A stretch of DNA of 64,000 bases from Prinsepia uniflora. Taxonomy: Eukaryota; Streptophyta; Magnoliopsida; Rosales; Rosaceae. The translations under genes and the position numbers were made by a program. Location: contig CM064870.1 in the NCBI GenBank assembly GCA_032719365.1, positions 39,774,194 to 39,838,193 of the forward strand, written 5' to 3'. The notes beneath the pieces are model-generated. The model worked only from the letters and a program-made list of their open reading frames with translations. It ran no database searches and was not told where the DNA came from. Positions 9,045-20,640 of this stretch are shown here, in pieces (position 1 is the first letter of the stretch; each line of letters starts with the position of its first letter).

Positions 9045-9530
9045 GTTTAAAGACCCGGAAAAAGAGAAAACCCACTGGATCTGGTTTTGAGTTTAAAGAC
9101 TCGGATGATTGACGGGGGGGAGGGCCCTGGATTGATGTGTTTTGAGTTTAAAGACTCGGTATATGTTTTGAGTTTAAAGACTCGGTTATGATGGTTCCGA
9201 ATGCTAGCTTACGGAATCATTGTTGCAAATTCGGAGAAGGATTTTCAATGGTTTTCAATGTTGCTTGGAAAATGGTTTTGGGTTTAAAGACCCGGAAAAA
9301 GAGAAAACCCACTGGATATGGTTTTGAGTTTAAAGACTCGGATGATTGACGTGGGGGAGGGTCCTGGATTGATGTGTTTTGAGTTTAAAGACTCGATATA
9401 TGTTTTGAGTTTAAAGACTCGGTTATGATACCCCCCGAGGCCTGTGATTGTGTTTTGAGTTTAAAGACTCGTTGATATCCTGGGAAGGCCTGGTTATTTT
9501 GAGCATGGTTTTGAGTTTAAAGACTAGGGC
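9045..9530 (+). repeat. Tandem repeat array, GAGT-TTAAAG-ACTC hairpin units
   Basis: About nine irregularly spaced units have the core GAGTTTAAAGACTC, with two variants GGGTTTAAAGACCC. Arms GAGT/ACTC and GGGT/ACCC keep pairing while the loop TTAAAG is constant. The same array lies on the - strand in both LTRs of copy 3 (about 42620-43145 and 57815-58060), so it marks the LARD-B family. A 150-bp block (about 8930-9120) is repeated at 9170-9350. Confidence 0.88.
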
Positions 9531-10139
9531 GCACTTGAGATCTAGTAAACTTGTATGATTGATATTTTCAGGGGTTTTTCACTGGTTTTCAGAATGTTTT
9601 GGGTAATGGCCCGGTTGATTTGGATTTGATGAGTTTTGGGACTGAGTTCCCGTACTTTGAGATTGATTTATGATTTGAGGCTGAGGCCTGGATTTTGAAT
9701 GACGAATGTGATTCAGGTTTTTTTATAAAGGTTTTCGTTGATGGTTTTGATGTGGAATGGTTTCATAACTCGAGATTGATATGCATGCATTAATTTCTTT
9801 TAAATGGAGGGTATAACTGTAATTGTTTTATTGAATAGTTTTATAACCTTATACTTTATTTTCGTTCACTCACAGTCTTTTCGTGTTTTTGATACCCTCC
9901 AGGTTGCTGCGGTACGGGCTGTTGGTCGAGAGAGACGGAGACATCACACCCGTGATCCACAGTAGTTCGGTACACTCTGGGAAGTTCGGTTACTTTTGGG
10001 GTGGTTGGATCGAGCATCCCTTGTCCGACCTACGTGTCACATGAAGGTTGGACATCAGTTTAGCCTTCATGACATGCGTAGGTTAGACGGGAGCAAGATT
10101 TAGCCCTTAATCTCGGGGGATTAAGGGTGGGTCCTGACA

Positions 10140-10558
10140 AGTTATCTCTATATTTCTCACTCTCACTTTGGTGGATAACGTATTGCTTGAAGGATGATTG
10201 AGAATGCTCAATCTCTCTCCTTTATATAGGGATAGATGGAAGGTTTCCATCAATGCATAGTCATGCATAAGAGTTAGCTCCAATTAATCTCATGGTAACT
10301 TCCATGAGCATAGTAATCTCCAACAATAAGTTTTCTTTCTTGTTTTCAAGCACATGAATGAACCTACCCAAAATCACTTTCATGCACAAACCATCACATG
10401 TGCATTGAGATATCAAAAGTCTTCATTTGGAGAACTCCAAAGATCATATTAATTTTCCTTCACTTAATGGGGGAATTAACCCATCAAATTCCCCTCCACT
10501 TAATGGAAGGAATAACCCATCAAATTCCCCTTCACTTAATGGAGGGAATAACCCATCA
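10140..10558 (-). repeat. Copia 3' LTR, partial
   Basis: It matches 15216-15614 over nearly all its length, including the run CTTTATATAGGGAT and the AACAATAAGT box. It ends in CCCATCA at 10558, followed by the polypurine tract. The inner end carries three 36-bp tandem units (10459-10566) with core CACTTAATGG; the 5' LTR has fewer. The part matching 14921-15215 is missing here because the LARD-B LTR joins at 10139. Confidence 0.88.
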
Positions 10559-10573
10559 ATTTCTCCCTTCCCG
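10559..10573 (-). other. Copia polypurine tract
   Basis: On the - strand this reads GGGAAGGGAGAAAT directly before the TGATGGG that opens the 3' LTR, and just after the end of the RNase H frame. It is the expected plus-strand primer. Confidence 0.8.
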
Positions 10574-10575
10574 AC

Positions 10576-11156
10576 TTAAGTGGAGGGCTCCATCATACCG
10601 GTTGCGCTTCTGTAAAACTCATACTTGTCATTTTGTAAAGAATTTGTCATCATATCGGTACCATTGTCATCAATATGGATCTTCTCAATTTGAAGTTGCT
10701 TGGATTCCAACACTTCACGAAACCAATGATATCTCACATCAATATGCTTTAACCTTGAGTGGAAACTTGAGTTCTTACTCAAATGAATAACACTTTGGCT
10801 ATCACAATGAAGAACATATTTTTGTTGATCTTGTCCCAACTCATGCAAGAATCTCTTCATCCACAATAACTCTTTGCAAGCTTCTGTAGCAGTAATAAAC
10901 TTTGCTTCTGTAGTTGACAGAGCAATGCACTTCTGTAATTTAGATTGCCATGAAACAGCTCCTCTAGAAAAAGTAACCAAATAACCTGAAGTGGACTTTC
11001 TGGAGTCAAGTTCTCCACCATGGTCTGGATCTGTGTACCCAACCAATTCAGGCTTACCACTTCCAAAACACAAACTCATTTTGGAGGTACCTCTGAGATA
11101 TTTCATAATCAATTTTACTGTTTCCCAGTGTTCTTTACCCCGTGTGGATAAGAATA
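10576..11156 (-). pseudogene. Copia RNase H remnant
   Basis: The frame shows the copia RNase H signature: RKSTSGYLVTF, SWQSKLQKCIALSTTEAKF, then KELLWMKRFLHELG, CDSQSVIHLSKN and KHIDVRYHWFRE, as in the C-terminal domain that degrades RNA of the RNA-DNA hybrid. The acidic start reads GYTDPDHGGELD, slightly off the usual form. Its upstream end is fused to an inserted LTR fragment at 11157, so the long frame to 11328 is a chimera and its first ~60 residues are not copia. About 100 residues between reverse transcriptase and this domain are missing. Confidence 0.9.
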
Positions 11157-11733
11157 TGACACAACCCATCCCAATCCCCACTGGATTAATGCGGGATGTG
11201 TCGTGCTCTCGTCTGACACCACGTGGCAGACAAGGGATAAACCAAACATTGACCCTCTTTCGAGGCTTCCAGAGCGTGCTAGGATTTGTGGAGGCATGCG
11301 ATGTCTCGGTCTCTGCTACAGCCCGCATCCGCGATCAACTTGAAAGGTATTAAAAACAATGAAAAGCTGTGAGTGTACGAAAATAAATAGTTTAATGAAA
11401 CACATTTCAAAAAAGACATTTATACCCTTCACAAAAAAGCATGCATGCATTCGAAAACCAATTAACTCAATCATTCCTCAAATCAAATCAAACTTAATAA
11501 AATCGTTTATCAACCAAAGCCATTTCTTGCCTCAAATCATTAGGACCTTAGCCCAAAACTGTAAAACCAAAGTATGTGGCAACTCAACCCAAACCAAGTA
11601 TTTGGGTCACTGCCCAGATCCGTTAATACTAAATAACCAGTTCATTGAAATAGATTTTAACCAATCCTCGACATCCCAGATGTCATAATGTCACGGTCCT
11701 AAGCTACGCGTGCTACTCGGAGGTCCCAATTCC
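11157..11733 (-). repeat. Truncated LARD-type LTR fragment inside copia pol
   Basis: It begins TGACACAACCCATCCC, the complement of a LARD LTR end, then shows CTGTGAGTG (about 11366), a GCATGCAT box and the TACGCGTG box known from full LTRs. It stops near 11733, where copia coding sequence resumes (GMHIDS, reading - strand). Only about 580 bp of a 3-kb LTR remain, and the flanking copia sequence is not continuous, so a deletion accompanied or followed the insertion. Confidence 0.8.
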
Positions 11734-11735
11734 GA

Positions 11736-12440
11736 GTCGATATGCATACCGAGAATCTGCTTTGCTAGTCCTAAGTCTTTCATTACAAAAGACTTGCTTA
11801 GTTTTTTCTTCAACTTTCTAATTTTTTCACTATCACAACCTACCATCAACATGTCATCAACATATAAAAAAGTATAATAAATTCTCCATCAGAGTACCTC
11901 TTGAAAAAAAAAACACAATAGTCAGAAATGGTCCTCTGGTATCCATGTTTGATCATGAAGGAATCAAAATTTTTGTACCATTGTGGTGGTGGTTGCTTCA
12001 GTCCATACAAACTCTTCTTTGGTCGCCAGACTAGGCCTTCTTTTCCTGTGACTTTGAAACCTTCTGGATGCTCCATGTAAATTTCTTCTTTAAGATCTCC
12101 ATGAAGGAATACAGTCTTGACATCTAGTTTCTCAACTTCTAGGTTCAGACTAGCAGCCAAACTAAGCACTACTTTGATTGACGTCATCTTCACTACTGGT
12201 GAGAAAATCTCTTCAAAGTCAACTCCTTATTTCTAACTGAGCCTTCCACAACTAGCCTTGCTCTGTATCTTAGTTGTGAGCTGTTTTCTTCTGTCTTCAA
12301 CTTATACACCTACTTATTCTTGAGTGCTCTTCTTCCCTTCATAAATTTCACCAAATCATAAGTGTGGTTCTCATGCAAGGACTTCAACTCAACTTTCATA
12401 GCTTTCAACCACTCCCTCTTTTTTCTCATGGATCACAGCT
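11736..12440 (-). pseudogene. Copia reverse transcriptase remnant
   Basis: Recognisable blocks in order are EWLKAMKVELKSLHENHTYD, a basic KGRRALKNK ending in a stop where a tryptophan is usual, YRARLVV, KLDVKTVFLHGDLKEEIYM and SLYGLKQPPPQWYKNFDSFM. The YVDD catalytic box is still present (about 11855) but in a different frame from the preceding block. At least two frameshifts and one stop interrupt the domain. Downstream it breaks at the LTR fragment at 11733. Confidence 0.9.
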
Positions 12441-12514
12441 TCTTGGTAGCACTCGGGCTCTCCTGTATCTGTCAGCAACACAAATTGGTCTGAGGAGTAG
12501 AAGTTGTTGGGCTT

Positions 12515-13813
12515 TCATTGTCTACTTGATCTTCTCAGATATGGTTCTTCAAGAGCTTGATCTTCTTGCACATATTTAGGCACATCATTATCATCATTGT
12601 TTTTAACAATAGGTTCAACATTATTGCTCTTGACCGCATCTCCCCCTTCATCACGAACCCTAGGTTGAGGAACTGGATTTAGGTTGACTGGATATTCTTT
12701 AGAGTCATTTGACTTCTCCCTCTTTTGGATATCTTCAATAGTTTGATCTTCAAAGAAGACCACATCTCTACTTCCGACAATCTTCTTATTACAACGATCC
12801 CATAGTCTGTACCTGAACTCTTTATCTACATAGCCCAAAAAAATGTATTCTTTTGATTTGACATCAAGCTTGGGCCTCTCATCTTTTGGGATGTGAACAA
12901 ATGCTTTGCAGCCAAACAACTTCAAGTATTGATAAGACACATGTTTACTGCTTCAAAACTTGTTTGGTACATCGCCATTTAATGGAGCTGACGGAGATAA
13001 ATTGATCAAGTCCACTACAGTCATCAGTGCTTCACCCCAGAAACGTTTTGGTAACTTGGAATGAGATAACATAATTTTTATTCGCTCAACGATCGTTTTG
13101 TTCATCCTCTCAGCCAGTTCGTTGTGTTGAGGGGTCTTTGGAACTGATCTTTCATGTCTAATCCCATTATCCTTGTAATATGCTCTGAAGTCTCCCATAT
13201 ACACTCCACCATTATCAGAACAGATACACTTGAGTGTCATGCTTGTCTCACATCCAATAGTGGCATGAAACTTCTTGAACACTTCAAAGACTTAATCTTT
13301 GGATTTGATTGCAAAGGCACACACCTTCCTAGAGTGATCATCAATAAATGTAACAAAGTATCTTGCACCACTAAGAGTGTTAGTAGTCATAGGCCCATAA
13401 ACATCAGAATGAACAACATCTAATATATTGGGTTTTCTAAGTGCAGCTTTATAATGAAATGAAACTCTTTGTTTTTTTTTTCCATCCAAACCATCAGTGC
13501 ATTGATCTAGAGGTGTACCTTTTTCTTTCAATCCGATTAATACCACTTTTTTAGCGATAATTTGCAATCCCTTCTCACTCATATGACCCAAACGCCTATG
13601 CCATACCCAATCGCTGAATTTGATTAGCTGGTTGCTGGCATGTTTCATATAGAGTGTATTCTCTTTCTTTCCTCTTGCTAACACTAAAGACTCTTTGATG
13701 AGCTTCCATTTTCCACCACCAAACACATTGGTATAGCCTTCATCATCTAGCAAGTCGGGAAAGATCAAATTGAGACACATGTATGGAACTTGTCTCACAT
13801 TCTTGAGAACCAA
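12515..13813 (-). pseudogene. Copia integrase with GAG-pre-integrase domain, interrupted
   Basis: The N-terminal block has WHRRLGHMSEKGLQ (zinc-binding, about 13575-13610) and the core has HSDVYGPM, FIDDHSRK, CSDNGGVY and ERMNKTIVE, supplying the D..D..E set. A C-terminal piece follows with KLFGCKAFVHIPKDER and KSKEYIFLGYV. Three frames (12515-12940, 12953-13282, 13292-13813) carry it, separated by frameshifts or stops near 12946 and 13287. This enzyme would insert the cDNA; it cannot be made whole here. Confidence 0.93.
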
Positions 13814-13990
13814 GGGGCATCATGTGTTGGTCTCAAGAGCTATTTCTCCTTTTCCCACAATCTTAGACATTTTGTCATTTCCCATCCTCACATTTTCAAA
13901 ATCTCTGATTATGTAGGATGTGAAGAACTCCTTTTGGGAAGTAACATGGAATGATGCGCCAGAATCTAGAATCTAGCATGAATCTTGAGA
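13814..13990 (-). pseudogene. Copia aspartic protease remnant
   Basis: ILDSGASFHVT (13941-13972 on the - strand) is the copia protease active site, and its catalytic aspartate is intact. Downstream residues (MGNDKM, VGKGEI, LKNVRQVPYM) follow the family pattern up to the integrase. A stop lies near 13820, just before the integrase frame. Confidence 0.85.
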
Positions 13991-14124
13991 AGTTAGATTA
14001 CTAAAACCATCATCACAAATAATGATGACCTCATCACCTTTAGAAGCAGCATCGCTTGTATCCTTAGTTTCATTTTTCTCATTGGCTCAATTTCTTTTCT
14101 CTTTTTTGAGCTTTCTAGATTCTC

Positions 14125-14880
14125 TCTTCATGTGACCCTTTTGGCCACAATGGTAACTTTATATCTCCTTCCTTGGCCTGTACGTGCCCCTGGAATGGTC
14201 TCTTGACTTGCCTCTGGAGTGGTCACGGTTGTGGGATTTTCTTTAAGAATTTCTTCCACGATTCTCTGTAACAAGAACCTCTGACTCAATTGATATCCCT
14301 TATTCTTTCCTCCTTGCTTCTTCATTTAATAAAATGTCATTTACCAATGGCAGAGTAAGGACACCTTGAGGAGCAGAATTTCTAAGGGAAACCACGAGTG
14401 TGTTCCAGGTATGCGGTAGAGAGCTAAGCACCAAAAGTGCTAACAACTCATCTTCAAGCTTCAACTTCATGGTTGATAGTTGATTCACCCCAATTCTTGG
14501 AAATAACTCAAGTGTTCAGAAACACTTCGTCCATCTTTGTACTTCAAGTTCACCGATCGACGAATGAGCGAAGCTTTGTTTTGAGGAGTCTCCCTTTCGT
14601 ACATCGACACCAATTTTTTCAGCATTTGGAAGGCATTGGTCTCCTTTGAAATGTGGTGAAAAATACTTTGGTCGATCCATGGATAGATTTCTCCAATAGC
14701 TTTTCGGTTTAGAATGGTTTAATCTTTGTCAAATTTCTCTTCTGGTTTCTCTCCATTGCACATCAATACCTTGTACAATCCTTGCAATAGAGGATGCCCT
14801 CCATCCGTGGTCTCCGTATGGAATAGTTTGAAGAAGTGAGTTTGATCATTATTGTGGATGATGAGTTCGATGATTCTACC
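14125..14880 (-). pseudogene. Copia gag with broken zinc knuckle
   Basis: The start MVESSNSSSTIMIKLTSSNY lies 26 nt inside the primer site and continues MEGILYCKD, PQNKASLIRRSVNLKYKDG and SEHLSYF in shifting frames, then the block QLSTMKLKLEDELLALLVLSSLP. The nucleocapsid knuckle reads SYHCGQKGHMKRES (about 14125-14165), so the first and last cysteines of the usual CCHC set are serines. A stop precedes it. This would be the particle-forming protein. Confidence 0.88.
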
Positions 14881-14902
14881 ATTACGAACAACGAGCCTGT
14901 GT

Positions 14903-14915
14903 GACTCTAATACCA
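14903..14915 (-). other. Copia primer binding site
   Basis: On the - strand TGGTATTAGAGTC lies 5 nt after the 5' LTR end. It is the Met-initiator site with substitutions from TGGTATCAGAGC, consistent with age. Confidence 0.85.
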
Positions 14916-14920
14916 CTTTT

Positions 14921-15614
14921 TGGGAAAGATGCGCAAATTAAATAGATAATTATAATCACCAGGATCAAACTTTTCCAACCCTCAAAATAAATTGAGTAAA
15001 TAAATTGGTAGAAATAAAGCGGAAATAAAAAAGGTAAAAGATAACACTGAAATTTAATGAGGTTCAGTAATGTGCATACGTCATCAGACAGCAGCTCCAA
15101 AATTCTTTCACTATGAATAATAGGATTACAAGTACAATCTCACTCAATGTGGATACAAAACTTTCTCTTGGATTCACTCAAGAGGATCTCACTATTTATG
15201 TTTTCTCACAAAAGAGGCTATCTCTATATTTCTCATACAAGGAGGAACTTATTTCTCACTTTCACTTTGGTGGATAACTTGTTTCTTGAAGGATGATTGA
15301 GAATGTTCAATCCTTCTCCTTTAAATAAGGATGGATGAAAGGAACCATCAATGCATAGTCATTAATAAGAGTTAGTTCCAATTAATCTCATGGTAACTCC
15401 TATGAGCATAGTAATCTTCAACAATAAGTGTTCTTCCTTGTTTTCAAGCACATGAATGATGAACCTACCCAAAATCACATTCATGCACAAACCATCACAT
15501 GTGTATTGAGATAGAAAAAGTCTTCATTTGGGGAACTCCAAAGATCATATTAATTCTCCTCCACTTAATGGTGAAACTGACCCATCAAGTTCCCCTCCAC
15601 TTAATGGAGGGAAT
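14921..15614 (-). repeat. Copia 5' LTR (nine outer bases missing)
   Basis: The inner end reads TGGGAAAGATGCGC in + coordinates (so the LTR ends CA on the - strand). Aligning to the 3' LTR shows that only AACCCATCA should follow 15614, but Athila sequence begins instead. Total length would be about 703 bp. The CTTTAAATAAGGAT stretch near 15320 corresponds to TATATAGGGAT in the other LTR. Confidence 0.88.
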
Positions 15615-16860
15615 TGTTGCTGTATCCTAGCTTATACACTACTATTGTAGTAATGATAATGCACAAGTAAAGGTGTCGAACCACAGAGACTTATTAGGCT
15701 TCACAATTACCTCAAATTAATTCTATAATGGTCCAGCTAACTAGCGGAATAAAAAAAATTGAAAATAAAATAGATTTGAATTAAGAGATTAAGTAAATGA
15801 AAATAGATTAAGGAAAAGATTTAAAAAAGTATGGAGATGGAACCTAGGGTCTTAACTTCACCTATGTAACCTTAATTCTATGAAAACAGTGACTAAAGCA
15901 CTCTGATCTGCCAAACCTGCTCTACGGATCGTTTTCACTTAAGTAAGATAGGCCATGGCATGTGGAACACTATCTAGTCCTTCTGATTGCAACCTAATTA
16001 TGGCATGTACTTTTAGATTACTCCTAGAAAGTCTTTAAGTATGAGAAAACAAATAACAATGACCAAACAGATTCAATGGCATGGCATGTACTCACTTACC
16101 CTATTCTTTCATTCATAAATCAGTTAAACATAGGAATGGAATGTGCTCTATGTCTAACTAGGCATATGGAACCCTAATGGTGATCAAGTACCAGAATCAC
16201 ATATGAATCAATAATTAAAATGAATGAAACAAAGAAGAGTTTGTAAGAATCAGAATACTTCAATCATAACATAGAATTGAGTTTACATGGTTACATCAAG
16301 AAACCAAGATGAGAAATTAGCTACACATGTATCTAATCAACATAAAAACATTAATTAAAGACATGGATGCAGCAAACTCTAAGTGGAACGTAGTCTTCTT
16401 CTCCAGAACTGAAAAGAGCTTCTACTTCACACAACAGAGATGATGGATGACGAATTTGATGAAGGAATTTTGGGGCTTTTATGATGAGAGGTTGAGGAAT
16501 ATTGGAGAGAAATGGAAAATGATGGAAGAAAGGGGATGATTATGGAAGGGAAATAGAATGATGAGTTTTATTCTAGAGGTTTTCTGAATGGAAGAGAAGG
16601 AGAATGAAAAATAAGAGTGAAACTGATTTCTTTGTTCTGTGGAGGCAAGGATTTATTTTGAGAGTGAAAAGGGTTTCTATAGGTAAGAAAGCATGAGGGA
16701 AAATAAGGAAAGAAAGGGAGCACGTTACTGTTCACGTGAATAGTCACATGAATAGTGACACATGAACAATGACATGTGAATAGTGAAAACTTCTTGTTTT
16801 CCAAGTTATTTTTTCCTTGCTCCCTAAATAAGCTCAGTCAACATCGAACTCTATTTTATG
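15615..16860 (-). repeat. Athila 3' LTR (inner edge uncertain)
   Basis: The first ~355 bp (15615-15970) match 39448-39837, including the CCTAGCTTATACACTACTAT box and GGAACCTAGGGTCTT. Beyond that the partner LTR is cut by an insertion, so the inner edge cannot be set. Near 16728-16795 there is a short run of TGAATAGTGACA-like repeats. A lone TIR-like TAGGGGTGGCAAT at 16867 lies 60 bp before the MITE and may be a broken older copy. Confidence 0.72.
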
Positions 16861-16926
16861 TCGTATTAGGGGTGGCAATTATTTTTTCCAACACCAAAAT
16901 CTTTGTAATTAGATGTAATGTCCAAT

Positions 16927-19900
16927 TAGGGGTGGCAATGGGTCGTGTCGTATCAGGTTCGTGTCGTGTCATGAACTCTATTTTATCCATTTATACCTAA
17001 CCCGAACCCGACCCGTTTAATAATCGTGTCAAGAATTTCCAACCCGAACCTGACCTGTTAATGACCCGCGTAACCCATGTAACCCATTTAATAAACATGT
17101 CGTACTCAAAACTCAATTAACCTATGACCCGTTTGACCTATTTAACCTGTCAGGACCGGTCCCAAATCCCCCGGGATTAACAAGGGACCCGCTTGATCTC
17201 GTCTGACACGAAGTTTCAGACCAGGGAAATTCCGTCTCTAGCCCTCGTCGGGAATATCAGAGTGCGTCAGGATCGTAGGAGGAGGGGAGTGATGTCTCAT
17301 CTCTGATACAGCCCGCATCCGCGATCAACCTGAAGGGCATTAAAACACGAAAACTGTGAGTGGACAAAAATAATATTTTAATAAAAACACATTTTGCATA
17401 AAGACATTTATGCACTTCATAAAAACATATGCATGCATTCAAAACCATTTATCAAATATTCATAAAATTCATTTGTCAAACATATCAAAACCTTTCAAGG
17501 GTTCATGCCCGGCCCCATAAACCGTCATGACCCATAAATTCATTTGGGTCCCTGACCCGAAATCATAATCCAAAACCCGTACCTCAATCAATAGGGACTC
17601 ATCCCAAATAGGTTCTCAATGAAATAGTAAAACATCAAGTACGGGGTCTTCGCCCCAAAATCATTTCTAAAACATCGAATACGGGGTCGCGCCCCAAATC
17701 ACTTTCTAAAGCATAAAATACAGGGCCTCCGCCCTCAAATCACTTTCATAAAACCTCATACGTTTCGAAGTACGTATGACCCATCCGTGGCACTTCCGAG
17801 AAGATGCCAACTCGGGGCACACAACCCCTAGGGAACACATTCCCGATATAGTCACGATGACATCATATCTATCTAGTGTGCACACTACTCGGGGTTTCAC
17901 TCCGAGTCTTCTCCCAGGAATCTCCATTTGGGAGGTTCAATCACTGGATCTAGTCCGAGCTCTCTCTCTGGATCTAGTCCACACATCTCTCCGGAATCTG
18001 GTCCGGGACCACAACATAAATAGTAACCCCCACTCCTGGAACGGGATCCCTATGGGGATACCCATTCTGGTCTGTGGATCGTGACTCTTCAGGTCGACGC
18101 TGGAGGAGACCATATAAGAAAATGGAGGGTTCATTCATTTTCAAATACTTTCTTTCTTTCTCACAATACATTTCAACTAGGTCTCAAACTTGATTCATCT
18201 CAACGGGATTCCTCGAATCCGATTCAAATTCATTTCACAGGCCTCGGCCTAAATCCTCAGTTCAACTGGGTCTCATGCCCGAATTCTCATTTCACAAACT
18301 GAACTGGGACTCAAGCCCGATATCACAACCAATTGGACCTTACGCCCAGAACCATAAAGCAACAGGACCTCAAGTCCGATTTCATAACTAAAGGGGCCTT
18401 AAGCCCGATATCTCAACTAAATGGGTCTCAGGCCCGATATCATAAATCAACGGGGCATCAAGCCCGATAGTACCACTAACTGGGCCTCAGACCTGAATCA
18501 TAAACCAACTGGACCCTCGGTCCGATCGTATGTCTCAAATGGACGCTAGGTCTGATTCCTCGTCAAATCAAATGGACTCCAAGTCCGAGAGTTTGTAAAT
18601 CAATTGGGTCTCACGCCCGAGTTCATGTTTCTAAATCTGAAATCCATTTACTAAACCCTCGTTAAAAAACCTAGAACATATATGCATCGTATAAAATTGG
18701 AAATCTCGAAATACGTGCAAATACGTAAATCCTAGGCTACCACAAACAATTGCACTCATGGCAACACAAAACATATATTAAAATACTTATAAAACATTTA
18801 TGCATGCATCAATTTCGAAAGAAGGGTCCACTCACAGACCGTCCGAAGCCGCGCCTCGATAAGCGTGCCATAATCGTCTCCTGGGTCAATTGTCACCTCT
18901 GGGATTCCCGAACCTGTCCAAATTCATTTATAGGGTTACTAACTACTTAAATAACCCCTCACTAAAGCCCCGTAATTTTCCAGATTTTCTAACTATTTTT
19001 ATACGCGAATCTAAACCTTCTGACAGCCCAAACTATATTGAAACGTTGTCCGATTGACACGAAACCAGTCCCAAAATGTTCGTTACATCGAAGATATGAA
19101 ATTACATGTTGGAACCACCCTCAAAGGAAGTCTCACGTTCCAGTACGCGCCCCTAGAAGGGACGGCGCGTGGGCTTCACGCGCTAGAATAGTTTTCTTCT
19201 TCCTTGGTCGAACCGGACGGTTCACCGGGTTGGCCGGTCCAGTTGGACCGGCGTGACCGGTTCAGGCGTTTTCCCCTCACATTTTGGTCCGATTCCCTTC
19301 CTAATCAATCCCTAAATTCCTATTTTGATCCTAGGAGTATGTTTGGATGGTCAAAACAAGGAAAAACACAAAGAATTTGAGGTTTGATTCTTGAACCTCA
19401 CGGCCCAAAGTTTCAGAATTTTCCTGGCCGCCCTCACAGCTTCCTCCGCCGTGAACCACCCTCCAAACTGTCCTAAAATCATCCTAGAAACGCACTAATC
19501 CTATTCCAAACATCCAAAACAACCCATAACGTCAAAATCGCATTAAAAGGGAATTTGGGCCTTACCGGGAAACATGTTCGGGTTCAAGGCCGCCGTCCAC
19601 GGCGGCGTCATTCCTGGCCGGCCACCAGCATCATCCTGTCCTCTCTTCACTCTCTGGTCCTCACAGACATGATCAAAGGGTAACGGTTTGGATTTAGGGT
19701 GATAGTTTTGATCGGGTTTGTTTTGGGAATTGGGAAAACGATCGATGAAGGCAATAGAAGATGCATGAATGAAAATGAATGTCCAGTGGATGAGTGACAC
19801 TTTTCACTCGTCCATTGGGCCACTGACAAAACCCTGGGCCCCACCTAATTCCACTTGCCTCGAAAAATGTTCTATTGTGAATAGTACTTTACAACTTCCG

Positions 19901-20632
19901 TGAACCGTAACTTCGCTGTCGAACGTCCGAATTCGACGTACTGCCAGTCTACGAATTTGTATCGTCTTGAACTACGTAATGGTCCTCGGCCCTCAGTCAT
20001 CGGATCTCCGGGTCAAAAGTCAACTTTTGACCCAAATTACTAAAATGCCCTTGAACTTCCGAATGTCATAACTTCCTCATCAAACGTCGGAATCGAGCGT
20101 GCCACCTGTCTATGAACTCGTGACGTCACGAACTACGTCACGGTCATCGAGAAAAGTCCATTCGACTTCCTGAACAAAAAGTCAACGATTTGCCCATTCT
20201 AAGGGCAAAATCGTCATTTCGTCCGAACGTCCGCTAATCCTCGTCTAATCTCCGATTAGTCTCGCTAATCCGTCATTAATTCTTAATTAATCCCGCTAAT
20301 TCAGGACGGGTAATCACATAATCCGTTTAACATGTTTAACTTATTTAAATTATAAGATTTAATAGGTATTTAGGTAGGTAAATGGGTAGATATATGAGTT
20401 AGTAATGACACGTTTATTAAATGGGTCAATATATAAGCCAATATACAGATTAACCTGTTAACCCGAAATCTACCCATTTATTAAACGGGTTAACATGTTG
20501 ACCCGAAACCCATCCATTTATTAAACGGGTCATAACGGGTTGACTCGAAAATGACCCAAAATTTTAATCGTGCGAGTTGACCCGGATAAATCTCGTATGG
20601 GTTTCGAGTCGTGTCAAAAATTACCACCCTTA
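16927..20632. mobile_element. hAT-type MITE, split by a solo LTR
   Basis: Ends are TAGGGGTGGCAAT and ATTACCACCCTTA, near-perfect terminal inverted repeats. A perfect 8-bp duplication TGTCCAAT flanks it (16919-16926 and 20633-20640), as expected for hAT transposition. Removing the inserted LTR leaves about 530 bp, rich in GACCCG/CGGGTC and AACCCATTTA words and without coding capacity. It depends on a transposase made elsewhere. Confidence 0.92.
17148..20318 (-). repeat. Solo LARD-family LTR inside the MITE
   Basis: In + coordinates it opens TGTCAGGACCGGTCCC and closes GACGGGTAATCACA, the reverse of the LARD LTR ends. Flanks TAACC (17143-17147) and TAATC (20319-20323) fit a 5-bp duplication with one change. 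It contains CTGTGAGTGGAC (17354-17365) and GTCCACTCACAG (18826-18837), and a - strand GGGCC-type array (18390-18620). No interior or second LTR is present, so recombination between LTRs probably removed the rest. Confidence 0.88.
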
Positions 20633-20640
20633 TGTCCAAT

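Larger units (their letters stand above)
7559..10139 (+). repeat. 3' part of a LARD-B LTR, host of LARD-A copy 1
   Basis: It shares LTR landmarks with the other copies: a GC-rich box with paired CGCG words (8140-8190), the motif CTGTGAGTGGAC 8604-8615, its partner GTTCACTCACAG 9864-9875, and the terminal GGTGGGTCCTGACA ending at 10139. Its left part must lie beyond the inserted LARD-A copy 1. Unlike LARD-A LTRs it carries TTTAAAG-loop repeats where LARD-A has GGGCC units. It abuts copia LTR sequence at 10140 (AGTTATCTC), so it probably inserted into that LTR. Confidence 0.85.
10140..15614 (-). mobile_element. Decayed Ty1-copia retrotransposon, both LTRs interrupted
   Basis: Coding order read on the - strand is gag, zinc knuckle, protease, integrase, reverse transcriptase, RNase H; integrase before reverse transcriptase is diagnostic of copia. 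The 5' LTR is 14921-15614 and the 3' LTR is visible at 10140-10558. Its 5' LTR is cut by the Athila element nine bases before its outer end, and its 3' LTR is cut by the LARD-B LTR at 10139/10140. A LARD LTR fragment replaced part of pol at 11157-11733. Frameshifts and stops in every domain make it inactive. Confidence 0.93.

Noticed and set aside
10576..11328. Single 250-residue gene
   Set aside because: Only the part below 11157 is copia RNase H; the N-terminal ~60 residues are read from an inserted LTR fragment.
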